Below, in pieces: positions 33,101 through 39,359 of a DNA stretch of 40,144 nt (position 1 is the first letter of the stretch; every line of letters starts with the position of its first letter). The DNA comes from Acidimicrobiia bacterium. Its GTDB lineage: Bacteria; Actinomycetota; Acidimicrobiia; Acidimicrobiales; AC-14. The position numbers and the translations under genes are program-made. Below the pieces are notes generated by a model. The model searched no databases, was not told where the DNA came from, and saw only the letters and a program-made list of their open reading frames with translations. The stretch lies in assembly GCA_023265025.1 (NCBI GenBank), contig JAHFUP010000046.1, positions 1 through 40,144 of the forward strand. Reading direction: 5' to 3'.

Positions 33101-33523
33101 GAGCGACACCGGCTCGCGCGCGGTGTCGACGTCGAGGGTGTCGCGGGCGGCGTCGAGGGCCGCCGCCGCCCGCTCGACGTCAACCACCGCGCCGGCCGGC
33201 AGGTGGAGCTGGTAGCAGCCGGCGATGCTGGTCACCGTCTCCGCCGGCGGGAGGCCGGCGCCGGCCAGCACCGCCCGCACCCGCGACACGACGCCCCGCA
33301 GGGCGTCGGGCCAGGTCGCCGGCGGCCGCTCGCCCCAGATAGCGTCGGCCAGCTCGTCGCGGGACACCGTGCGGTGGCGCTCGGCGGCCAGGAACCCGAG
33401 GGCCAGCCGGCCGAGGTGGCCGAGCGGAGCCTCGTCCACGGCCCGACCGTCGACCTCGACGCAGACGCGGCCGCAGAGCCGGATCCAGACCCCGTTCCCG
33501 CTCGAACCGCCGGTCACTGCCAC
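30137..33523 (-). CDS. BTAD-type regulator: winged helix, bacterial activator domain, NTPase, TPR repeats (AfsR-like)
   Basis: A 1128-residue cytoplasmic regulator. Residues ~12-108 are an OmpR-like winged helix (GHLGRLALGFLAAERHRTVS, DELADAIWGERPP), and ~112-255 are the bacterial transcriptional activator domain (LADELGVDPSARTEAMYLRL). Residues ~275-560 are an NB-ARC-like NTPase with Walker A GVGGVGKSR (301-309), Walker B LLLVLDNCEHL and LEGIPLAIELAAAW. The last ~500 residues are TPR-like helical repeats (LLNLGVIEHT, MALALENLGSTSSWLDEHQA). AfsR/SARP proteins activate neighbouring genes, often for secondary metabolism or export. GTG at 33523 follows GGGAGGAAC; a GTG two codons later is an alternative. 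It is divergent from the ABC exporter pair across a 39-base gap with a perfect palindrome, so the exporter is its likely target. Confidence 0.9.
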   Translation of the reverse strand: MAVTGGSSGNGVWIRLCGRVCVEVDGRAVDEAPLGHLGRLALGFLAAERHRTVSRDELADAIWGERPPATWPDALRGVVSRVRAVLAGAGLPPAETVTSIAGCYQLHLPAGAVVDVERAAAALDAARDTLDVDTAREPVSLTAGQFLAGCEGEWVERRRRILADLRLDALEVLSAAAAAAGQFALAVEAAEEAIGTQPLRESAYVLLAGAHHGAGNRGEALRAYERCRRVLADELGVDPSARTEAMYLRLLTDDGPAPAPADEASAGRRVPSSITSFVGRQQAIADVRKHLRTARLLSLVGVGGVGKSRLALQVAGEVAGDYPQGVWLVELAGLGDPGLVASQVLSVVGTPEACVEAPTESLARHLGASRLLLVLDNCEHLVGACAALADELLRRCPGLRILTTSREALGVAGETIWPVPPLTAPAEPDTAGPSARLLDFEAVRLFVDRAEAVAPELHLDNHALADVAAVTARLEGIPLAIELAAAWAKVLSVAEIAQRLDDRFRLLVGGPRTAPARHQTLRAALDWSYESLSPDESAVLRRLAVFAGGFSLGGAEAVCPAGVDVLDALSGLFDKSLVLVDRTRAATRYRQLETVRQYAAERLVEAGEETAARNAHLRWAMLLAEAAEPRTQGPDQEQWLDTLDAEHDNLRGALDWAAGAGAAPESGARLAAALWRFWEIRGWLNEGRAVLSAWLDRHDLPPSLRARLLIAAGILAQRQKDPVPARAWYEECVVIRRSLGEKLGEASALHGLANIAYLTDDLPTAAARFEENLEVARAIDVRPMVAASLLNLGVIEHTLFMRKRTPREVSGPRAMAYLTEALAEYERLGDRHGMALALENLGSTSSWLDEHQAAFDYQERSLALRRELGDKPGIATSARFLSRLALRTGDCGMARGLSEECLAIERELGKPADEAEALGFLAQVAMVERQFDEARVLLDESVALYRQRGRTPPAWLLHALGDVATSQRDLPAARACLEEMVEDARGQDQPGVVVSGHARLSLVALAEGDVDAAAAAGAEALAASDDARGWGWILSMVGETAAGVAMHRGDAGTAARLLGASGAIRRTFEPPAEWPFLPPEHDRITATARDLLGEDGFVAAWEAGAGLARDALSDLLDEVLAPPRSGRT

Positions 33524-33547
33524 GTTCCTCCCACGTTCGCGGCCGTC

Positions 33548-33563
33548 CGTATGGTCCCATACG
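33548..33563. promoter_or_regulatory. Perfect palindrome between the divergent regulator and exporter
   Basis: CGTATGGTCCCATACG is an inverted repeat with 7-bp arms and a 2-base centre, in the very short gap between the BTAD regulator (start 33523) and the exporter. It is a likely operator. If the exporter starts at ATG 33551 the site lies inside the coding region, which favours the GTG at 33563. SARP proteins usually bind direct repeats, so a different dimeric protein might bind here. Confidence 0.5.
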
Positions 33564-35401
33564 TGCGGACCACCGGGCGTCGGGATTTCGCGACGCCACG
33601 GACCCGGGCGTCGATCGTCGACCTGCTCCGCCTCTGCCGGCGGACCAGCCCGTCGCTCACCGCGGCGACGGTGGGCGTCACCACCCTCGGCGGGCTCCTT
33701 CCCGTCGCCTTTTCGCTGGCGTCGGGGGCGACGGTCGGCGCCCTGCCCGCCGCCGTCGGGGCCGGGATGGATTCGGCCGCCGGCGCCCGGCTCACCGAGT
33801 TCCTCGTCGTGGCCGTCGCACTGTTCGTGCTGATGCAGGCGCTCGGGCCGGTGCGGGAGACGCTGGCCGACGCCCTCATGGTGCGGGTCGACACGGTGAT
33901 GGCCCGCCGCATCATCGCCCTCGCCTCCGCGCCGCCCGGCGTCGCCCACCTGGAGGACCCGGCGACGGTGGATCGCATCCAGCAGGCCCAGGGCGCCATC
34001 GCCGGCTCCACACCGGGCTCGGCGATCTACGCCCTCAGCATCATCTGGAACCGGCGGGTGGCCGGCGTCGCCGCCCTGGCGGTGGTGGCGACGTTCCGGT
34101 GGTGGCTGGCCGCGGCCATCGTGCTGGCCCAGGTAGTGGTCTTCCGGTGGCGCCGGCGGGTGTGGGAGGTGCAGACCAGTGTGATCTTCCGGCGGTCGAA
34201 GGAGCTCCGGCGGTCGGGGTACCTGCGCAACGTCGCCACCAATGCGGCCATGGCCAAGGAGGTGCGGGTCTTCGGGCTCGACCGGTGGCTGGCCGGTCGC
34301 TACCACGAGGAGTTCGTCGACAGCATGACGCCGGTGTGGCAGGCCCGCCGGGAGGGGGCGGCGGCCACCCTGGCCGTGTCGGTGCTGGTGGCCGGCGTGC
34401 ACGGCGGGGCGGCGTGGCTGGTGGCCCGCGACGGCCTCGACGGCGCCATCGGCGTCGGGGCGGTCCTCGTCTACATCCAGGCCGTCCTCGGTACCGCCGC
34501 CCTCGGTTCCTTCGCCCAGGACGACGGCTACGCCAACGACGGGCTGGCGTCGCTGCGCGTCCTGCAGGAGCTGGAGTCCGAGCTGCCGCCGGCGGCGGAT
34601 GCGCCGGCGGGTCAAGGGGTCGCCGGCCTCCCTCGACGGTCGGTCCGCTTCGAGTCCGTCGGCTTCGCCTATCCGGGGCGGGACAACGTGGTCTTCGCCG
34701 GCCTCAACCTGGAGATCGAGGCCGGCTGCTCCATCGCCATCGTGGGCGACAACGGCGCCGGCAAGACGACGCTGGCCAAGCTCCTCGCCGGCCTCTACCA
34801 GCCGACCAGTGGGCGGATCACCGTCGACGGCGTCGACCTCAGCGACCTCGACCGGCCGGCCTGGCAGCGCCGGGTGGCGGCCATCTTCCAGGACTTCGTG
34901 CGCTTCCCGTACTCGGCCTACGACAACGTGGCCGTCGGCGCCCTGGAGCGCGCGGGCGACCGGGACGCCGTCGCCGGCGCGGCGGCGAGGGCCGGCGTCC
35001 TGCCGACGGTCGAGCGGCTGCCGGCCGGTTGGGACACGGTCCTCGACCGCCGCTTCACCGGGGGCGCCGACCTGTCCGGCGGGGAGTGGCAGCGCCTGGC
35101 CCTGGCCCGGGCCCTGTTCGCGGTCCACGGCGGCGCCGGCGTGCTGGTGCTCGACGAGCCGACCGCCAGCCTCGACGTGCGGGCCGAGGCCGAGCTGTAC
35201 GACCGGTTCCTGGACCTGACCGCCGGCGTGACGACCGTCGTCATCTCCCACCGGTTCTCGACCGTGCGGCGCGCCGACCGCATCGTGGTGCTGGACGGCG
35301 GGCGGGTCGTGGAGGACGGCACCCACGACGGACTGGTCGCCGCCGGCGGGCGATATGCCCGCATGTACGCCCTGCAGGCCAGCCGGTTCGCCGATGCGTG
35401 A
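33563..35401 (+). CDS. ABC exporter half-transporter (first of a pair)
   Basis: A 612-residue protein with the exporter membrane domain fused to an ATPase. About five to six hydrophobic segments occupy residues ~30-330; the coupling segment is AKEVRVFGL. The ATPase has Walker A GDNGAGKTT (395-403), Q-loop FQDF, signature LSGGEWQRLALARAL, Walker B LVLDEPTASLD and H-loop SHRFS. It overlaps the next gene by 8 bases and most likely forms a heterodimer with it, exporting a peptide, lipid or drug. No substrate gene is recognisable in the window. ATG 33551 is an alternative start, four codons upstream, within the palindrome. Regulation by the divergent BTAD protein is inferred. Confidence 0.9.
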   Translation: MRTTGRRDFATPRTRASIVDLLRLCRRTSPSLTAATVGVTTLGGLLPVAFSLASGATVGALPAAVGAGMDSAAGARLTEFLVVAVALFVLMQALGPVRETLADALMVRVDTVMARRIIALASAPPGVAHLEDPATVDRIQQAQGAIAGSTPGSAIYALSIIWNRRVAGVAALAVVATFRWWLAAAIVLAQVVVFRWRRRVWEVQTSVIFRRSKELRRSGYLRNVATNAAMAKEVRVFGLDRWLAGRYHEEFVDSMTPVWQARREGAAATLAVSVLVAGVHGGAAWLVARDGLDGAIGVGAVLVYIQAVLGTAALGSFAQDDGYANDGLASLRVLQELESELPPAADAPAGQGVAGLPRRSVRFESVGFAYPGRDNVVFAGLNLEIEAGCSIAIVGDNGAGKTTLAKLLAGLYQPTSGRITVDGVDLSDLDRPAWQRRVAAIFQDFVRFPYSAYDNVAVGALERAGDRDAVAGAAARAGVLPTVERLPAGWDTVLDRRFTGGADLSGGEWQRLALARALFAVHGGAGVLVLDEPTASLDVRAEAELYDRFLDLTAGVTTVVISHRFSTVRRADRIVVLDGGRVVEDGTHDGLVAAGGRYARMYALQASRFADA

Positions 35402-37187
35402 GGCCCTGGCCAACGCCGCGACCATGGTCCGGCTGTCCTGGGCCGCCGACCGCTGGCGCTCGGTGGGCGCCCTGCTCACGGTCACCTTCCTGCCCCTCAC
35501 CGGGTCGATGCGGGCGGTGGGCGTGGCCGTGGTGGCCGACGGCGTGGTCAGGTCGCGGTCCTCCCGGGTGGCGACGGGCGTCATCGTGATCGCCGCGTTG
35601 ACCGGTGCCCAGCACGTCCTGGAATGGGCGAGCATCGCCCTGCGCATGCGGCTCCGCGAGCACACCGTCCTCTACCTCGACCAGCGGGTCATGGAGCTCG
35701 TCGGCGGCCTGCCGGGGATGGAGCACCACGAGCGCCCGGACTACTCCGACCGTCTGGAGCTCCTCGCCCGCCACCGCAGCCAGCTCGTCAACCCGTTCAT
35801 GCCCATCCCCTGGACGCTGGCCGCCGTCGTCCAGCTGGGGGCCACCATGGCCCTCCTCGGCCGCCTCCACCCGGCGCTGTGGCTCCTGCCCGTGGCCGCC
35901 GTCCCGACCCTGCTGGCGTCCATCCGCAACGAACGGCGGTGGCGGAACATGTGGCGGGACAACGCCGAGGATCACCGCCTCCTCACCCGGCTGTTCGAGG
36001 TCGGCACCAAGCCCGACGCAGCCAAGGAGGTGCGGCTGTTCGGCCTGGCCGGTGACCTCCACCGCCGGCACGTGGAGACGTTCGAGCGCATCGAGTGCCG
36101 GCGCCGGGGGGTGAGCGTGCAGGGGGCGGTCCTCAAGGGCCTGGGGTGGGCGGTCTTCGCCGGCGGCTACATGGCCGCGGTGGTGCTCGTCGTCCGCCGG
36201 GCCGTCGCCGGCGACTTGTCCGTCGGCGACGCGGTGCTGGTGCTCGGCCTGGGCGGCCAGGTCAACGGCCAGGTATCCGAGCTGGTCTACCTGACCTCGT
36301 GGTGGAGCCGGACCGTCGAGGCCGTCGGCCACTACCGCTGGCTGGTCGACCGCTCGCGGGAGGCGGCGGCGGCCGACGCCATGGTGGAGCGACTGCCGGT
36401 TCCCAACCGGCTCGCCTCCGGCATCACCTTCGCCGGCGTCGGGTTCACCTACCCGACGACGGACACGCCGGTGCTGTCGGGGGTCGACCTCCACCTGCCC
36501 GCCGGCGCCATCGTCGCCGTGGTGGGGGAGAACGGCGCCGGCAAGACGACGCTCGTGAAGCTGCTCCTCCGCTTCTACGAGCCGACGGCGGGCGCCATCA
36601 CCGTCGACGGCACCGACCTGCGCCGGCTCGGCGCGGCCGAATGGCGGGCCCGTACGTCGGCCGGGTTCCAGGACTTCGCCCGGCTGTTCTTCACCGCCCA
36701 GCGGTCGGTCGGGGTGGGGCTGCTGGACGACCTCGACGACGAGCCGGCGGTGCTCGGCGCCCTGGACCGGGGCGGCGGCGCCGGCCTCCCCGACGGCCTG
36801 CCCCACCGGCTGGCCACCCAGCTCGGCCCGGAGTTCGACGGTGGGATCGACCTCTCCGCCGGCCAGTGGCAGAAGGTGGCCCTGAGCCGGGCCATGATGC
36901 GCGAGGACCTCCTCCTGCTCGTCCTCGACGAGCCCACCGCCAGCCTCGACGCGGCGACCGAGCACACCCTCTTCGAGCGGTTCACCGACCAGGCCCGCCG
37001 GGCGGCGACGACCACCGGCGCGGTCACCGTCCTGGTCAGCCACCGCTTCTCCACCGTCCGCATGGCCGACCTCATCCTCGTCGTCGCCGGCGGCCGGGTC
37101 ACCGAGGTCGGCACCCACCGGGAGCTCGTCGACCTCGACGGCCACTACGCCGAGCTCTACCGCCTCCAGGCCCGCAGCTACACCTGA
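35394..37187 (+). CDS. ABC exporter half-transporter (second of a pair)
   Basis: A 597-residue exporter with fused domains. Membrane helices lie within residues ~25-320, with coupling segment AAKEVRLFGLAG near 209-220. The ATPase has Walker A GENGAGKTT (378-386), an unusual signature LSAGQWQK (487-494), Walker B LLLLVLDEPTASLD (from 506) and H-loop SHRFS. ATG at 35394 overlaps the previous stop by 8 bases, so the two halves are made together. It is the closest relative in the window of the truncated exporter at 1036-2535 (shared EHHERPDY, DAAKE, GQWQK and DAATEH blocks), implying an older duplication or a second such locus. Confidence 0.92.
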   Translation: MREALANAATMVRLSWAADRWRSVGALLTVTFLPLTGSMRAVGVAVVADGVVRSRSSRVATGVIVIAALTGAQHVLEWASIALRMRLREHTVLYLDQRVMELVGGLPGMEHHERPDYSDRLELLARHRSQLVNPFMPIPWTLAAVVQLGATMALLGRLHPALWLLPVAAVPTLLASIRNERRWRNMWRDNAEDHRLLTRLFEVGTKPDAAKEVRLFGLAGDLHRRHVETFERIECRRRGVSVQGAVLKGLGWAVFAGGYMAAVVLVVRRAVAGDLSVGDAVLVLGLGGQVNGQVSELVYLTSWWSRTVEAVGHYRWLVDRSREAAAADAMVERLPVPNRLASGITFAGVGFTYPTTDTPVLSGVDLHLPAGAIVAVVGENGAGKTTLVKLLLRFYEPTAGAITVDGTDLRRLGAAEWRARTSAGFQDFARLFFTAQRSVGVGLLDDLDDEPAVLGALDRGGGAGLPDGLPHRLATQLGPEFDGGIDLSAGQWQKVALSRAMMREDLLLLVLDEPTASLDAATEHTLFERFTDQARRAATTTGAVTVLVSHRFSTVRMADLILVVAGGRVTEVGTHRELVDLDGHYAELYRLQARSYT

Positions 37188-37197
37188 CCCCCGACTC

Positions 37198-37219
37198 GAA
37201 TTGGCTGCAGCTGGCTGCG
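37198..37219 (+). repeat. Right copy of the 22-bp direct repeat flanking the regulator-exporter module
   Basis: This copy matches 30106-30127 at 19 of 22 positions in the same orientation and starts 11 bases after the second ABC gene. It also forms the left arm of a hairpin with 37228-37239. Confidence 0.6.
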
Positions 37220-37239
37220 CCCACGCGGCCAACTGCAGC
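37204..37239. terminator. Strong hairpin after the ABC exporter operon
   Basis: GCTGCAGCTGGC (37204-37215) pairs with GCCAACTGCAGC (37228-37239) at 11 of 12 positions, with a 12-base loop. It lies between the convergent exporter operon (ends 37187) and the hypothetical gene ending at 37249, so it may terminate both. Confidence 0.5.
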
Positions 37240-37248
37240 AGACTCGGA

Positions 37249-38442
37249 TCAGGTGCCGGCGCCGGCCTTGCGCCGGATGCGGTAGTGGAGGACCAGGAAC
37301 GGCAGCCCGAAGACCCAGAAGGCGTGCTCGGCCCGTAGCGCGCCACCCTCGGTGTGGACGTGGAGCTCCTCGGCGAAGCCCTTGACGGCCAGCGCGGTCA
37401 TGTCCCGAGTCGTCGGGTCGATGTAGGCGAGGTAGTGCCCGGGGTGGGCCAGGTCGCTTTTCGACGACAGGATCAGGCCGCCGCCCGGGCGGCCCCTGGG
37501 CAGCAGCGTGGCCGTGAACGTGGCCGACGGCAGGGGAAAGCCGACGCTCACGTAGCCGCGGTCCTCGTGCCGGTAGGTGGTGTAGATGCCGACGTAGATC
37601 GGGGCCTCGGTGTCGGCGAAGGAGCGGATCCAGCCCCGGACGTCGGCCACACCGTCGCCGTCGCGGTCGATGGTGTCGATCCGGCTGTGGACGCCCCGTA
37701 GCGCCTCCCGCTGGTTCATGGGAACGTTGGCCTGGCCGAGCGGGCGGGCGACGACGGTCCGGTAGAGGAGGTAGCCGGGGCGCACCCACTGCCGCCACTC
37801 GGGAACGATGTCGAGTCGGAACCGGGTCGTGTGCTCGTAGAACTCGCGCACGGCGGGGTCGACCGTCGTGGGGTCGAACTCGGGCCCGGCCAGCTCGTCG
37901 AGGGAGGCGACGATGCCGGCGTCGGCCGAGTCGCGCTCGTAGGTGCCGCCCAGGACCCCGGCCAGCGCCCGCACGTAGTCGGTGCCGACATAGCGGGTGC
38001 GCGACTCCAGCGGCACGATGAAGGGAAGGTCCTGGGCACGGGCCCCCTCGGCGAGCAGGGAGAGCTGCGCGTCCCGGAAGACGGCGGCGGAGACGATCCG
38101 GTAGGCCGTCACCGTCGTGGCCGCGACGATCGCCGGCGGCATGTCGGGGTCGATCCTCGCGAGGAGCCGCCCGGTGGCGGCGCCGAACACGGGGCCGAGC
38201 GCCACCTTCTGGGGCCGGAACCCCATGAGGCCGGCGACGGCGCCGGCCCCGGTGGCCACGGGGAGGGGGCCGGCGCCGGACACGCGCCCGGCGGCCCAGC
38301 CCACGGGTGCGGCCATCGCCGCGCTGGCGACGATGCGGCTCCACAGCGCCGGGATCTCGTTCGGACGCTGGCGCCGGCGGGCCACCGTGTCGGATACGAC
38401 CAGGAGGCGACGCCGGCGGCGGCGCCGAAGGCGCGGTCCCAA
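37249..38442 (-). CDS. Hypothetical protein, probably frameshifted near its N-terminus
   Basis: The main body (about 390 residues) begins with hydrophobic Gly/Ala-rich segments ([31 protein letters not shown]), followed by a soluble part with [60 protein letters not shown] and [21 protein letters not shown] do not recognise the family. There is no good start in this frame; the TTG at 38442 begins with an Arg run. The adjoining frame from ATG 38540 reads smoothly ([20 protein letters not shown], then AAGVAS) up to about 38400, where one missing G would join it to [10 protein letters not shown] in this frame. The true gene is therefore probably 37249-38540 with a single-base deletion or sequencing error near 38396-38406. 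DGDGVAD may be a calcium-binding-like loop. Confidence 0.6.
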   Translation of the reverse strand: MGPRLRRRRRRRLLVVSDTVARRRQRPNEIPALWSRIVASAAMAAPVGWAAGRVSGAGPLPVATGAGAVAGLMGFRPQKVALGPVFGAATGRLLARIDPDMPPAIVAATTVTAYRIVSAAVFRDAQLSLLAEGARAQDLPFIVPLESRTRYVGTDYVRALAGVLGGTYERDSADAGIVASLDELAGPEFDPTTVDPAVREFYEHTTRFRLDIVPEWRQWVRPGYLLYRTVVARPLGQANVPMNQREALRGVHSRIDTIDRDGDGVADVRGWIRSFADTEAPIYVGIYTTYRHEDRGYVSVGFPLPSATFTATLLPRGRPGGGLILSSKSDLAHPGHYLAYIDPTTRDMTALAVKGFAEELHVHTEGGALRAEHAFWVFGLPFLVLHYRIRRKAGAGT

Positions 38443-38565
38443 CGCCGGCGGTGGGCCGTGAGGGCCAGGCCGCCCACGGCGCCGATGGCGGCGGCGAAGG
38501 CCGGGCCGGAACGGTTCTTCCCCTCGGCGCCGACGGTCATGTCGGCGCCGAGTCTTTCAGGGGGA

Positions 38566-38718
38566 TTACCAGCTGGAGCGACGGCCCCGGAAACCGGTGA
38601 AGGCGCTGGCGACGGCCAGGGCGGCGGCGATGATCAGCACCCACCACAGGGCGTGGACGGCCAAGCCGACGCCACCGAGCAGTAACGCAATCAGCAGCAG
38701 AGCAAGTACGAGTCCCAT
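38566..38718 (-). CDS. 50-residue hydrophobic membrane protein
   Basis: A short gene with ATG at 38718 and AAAGGA six bases upstream. The product is almost entirely two hydrophobic helices (MGLVLALLLIALLLGGVG and VLIIAAALAVASAF) joined by AVHALWW and ending in FRGRRSSW. The H-x-LWW turn and basic Trp-ended tail are typical of the small hydrophobic proteins found in many actinobacteria, of unknown but often stress-related role. It is divergent from another tiny membrane-protein gene at 38868. Confidence 0.65.
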   Translation of the reverse strand: MGLVLALLLIALLLGGVGLAVHALWWVLIIAAALAVASAFTGFRGRRSSW

Positions 38719-38778
38719 TTACGTCCTTTCATTCAGACGGTTTGCTTCCTTGTACAGCTTTTCCGTCGGTGGTCGGCA

Positions 38779-38814
38779 GCCAAACCTTCGTGCTATCGGG
38801 TTCGGTTGTTTGGC
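38779..38814. promoter_or_regulatory. Divergent promoter region with inverted GTTTGGC elements
   Basis: In the 149-base gap between two divergent tiny membrane-protein genes, GCCAAAC (38779-38785) and GTTTGGC (38808-38814) are exact inverted copies 22 bases apart. To the right, GTTTGG is followed after 14 bases by GGGAAC (38828-38833); to the left on the other strand GTTTGG is followed at similar distance by GGAAAA. This resembles the GTTT ... GGGWAW promoters of actinobacterial SigB/SigF-type general stress sigma factors, one in each direction. Confidence 0.4.
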
Positions 38815-38867
38815 GCCGGCGTAGGCAGGGAACGTACGGAACCTACCTAGAACAAGGAAGGAACCGG

Positions 38868-38927
38868 ATGTACATCGGATTGGGAACGCTCATTCTGATC
38901 ATCATTCTCGTCCTCATCCTCACGTAA
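38868..38927 (+). CDS. 19-residue hydrophobic peptide gene
   Basis: ATG at 38868 is preceded by GGAAGGA at 6 bases, a strong ribosome-binding site, and the frame ends in TAA at 38925-38927. The product (MYIGLGTLILIIILVLILT) is a single membrane helix. Similar tiny peptides occur in other actinobacteria, but no function is known to me. The strong Shine-Dalgarno sequence and the position opposite another small membrane protein make it more than a chance frame. Confidence 0.5.
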   Translation: MYIGLGTLILIIILVLILT

Positions 38928-38957
38928 GGACGATCGAGAGAAAGGCGGCGAATAGCC

Positions 38958-39149
38958 GTGGACCCTGAAGTCTCATTTTTCTTCTATCTCGGTGCCGTGA
39001 TCTGCTTCGCGCTCGCCGCCCTCGGCGAGGGTTGGCGCTACGGCAGCCGGGGACGGCGTGGCCTGGCGCCCCGCCTGGTACTGGTCCCGCTCGGCTTGGC
39101 GCTGTTCGTGTTCCCGGTCATGTGGACGGCCGGCGTGGCCGCGTTCTAG
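38958..39149 (+). CDS. 63-residue membrane protein
   Basis: GTG at 38958 follows an AAAGGCGG stretch about 11 bases upstream. The product has two hydrophobic helices (FFFYLGAVICFALAAL and LVLVPLGLALFVFPVMW) joined by a basic loop (RYGSRGRRG). The family was not recognised. It lies 30 bases after the 19-residue gene on the same strand and is probably transcribed with it. Confidence 0.6.
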   Translation: MDPEVSFFFYLGAVICFALAALGEGWRYGSRGRRGLAPRLVLVPLGLALFVFPVMWTAGVAAF

Positions 39150-39307
39150 AAAGTCCCGACACCCCGAAGTCACGGCCGAGCATCAGGCCGGTGAGGAGCC
39201 CACGCCCGGCCGAACCACGGGCGGCGGGTCATCGACGAAGGCCGCTGGCAATGTCCGGCGACTTCCACTCGATTTGCTTGCGCCGGCCGCGTCGGTCCGC
39301 TAGTCTA

Positions 39308-39321
39308 CGAACACACGTTCG
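39308..39321. promoter_or_regulatory. LexA-type SOS box upstream of the second DUF222/HNH gene
   Basis: CGAACACACGTTCG has the CGAAC-N4-GTTCG form and lies 38 bases upstream of the GTG at 39360. The same pattern precedes the other DUF222/HNH gene in the window (3713-3726), which makes a chance match unlikely. Confidence 0.65.
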
Positions 39322-39359
39322 AGGAAGACGACACTTCCTCTTTCGTCCGGCCCTCCATC

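Noticed and set aside
31274-33562. Long plus-strand frame running into the first ABC exporter gene
   Set aside because: The part before 33551 is antisense to the BTAD regulator and has no protein-like features; the exporter starts at 33551/33563.
33524-35665. Upstream extension of the BTAD frame across the exporter gene
   Set aside because: It is antisense to clear ABC motifs and Arg/Gly/Asp-rich; GTG 33523 with GGGAGG is the real start.
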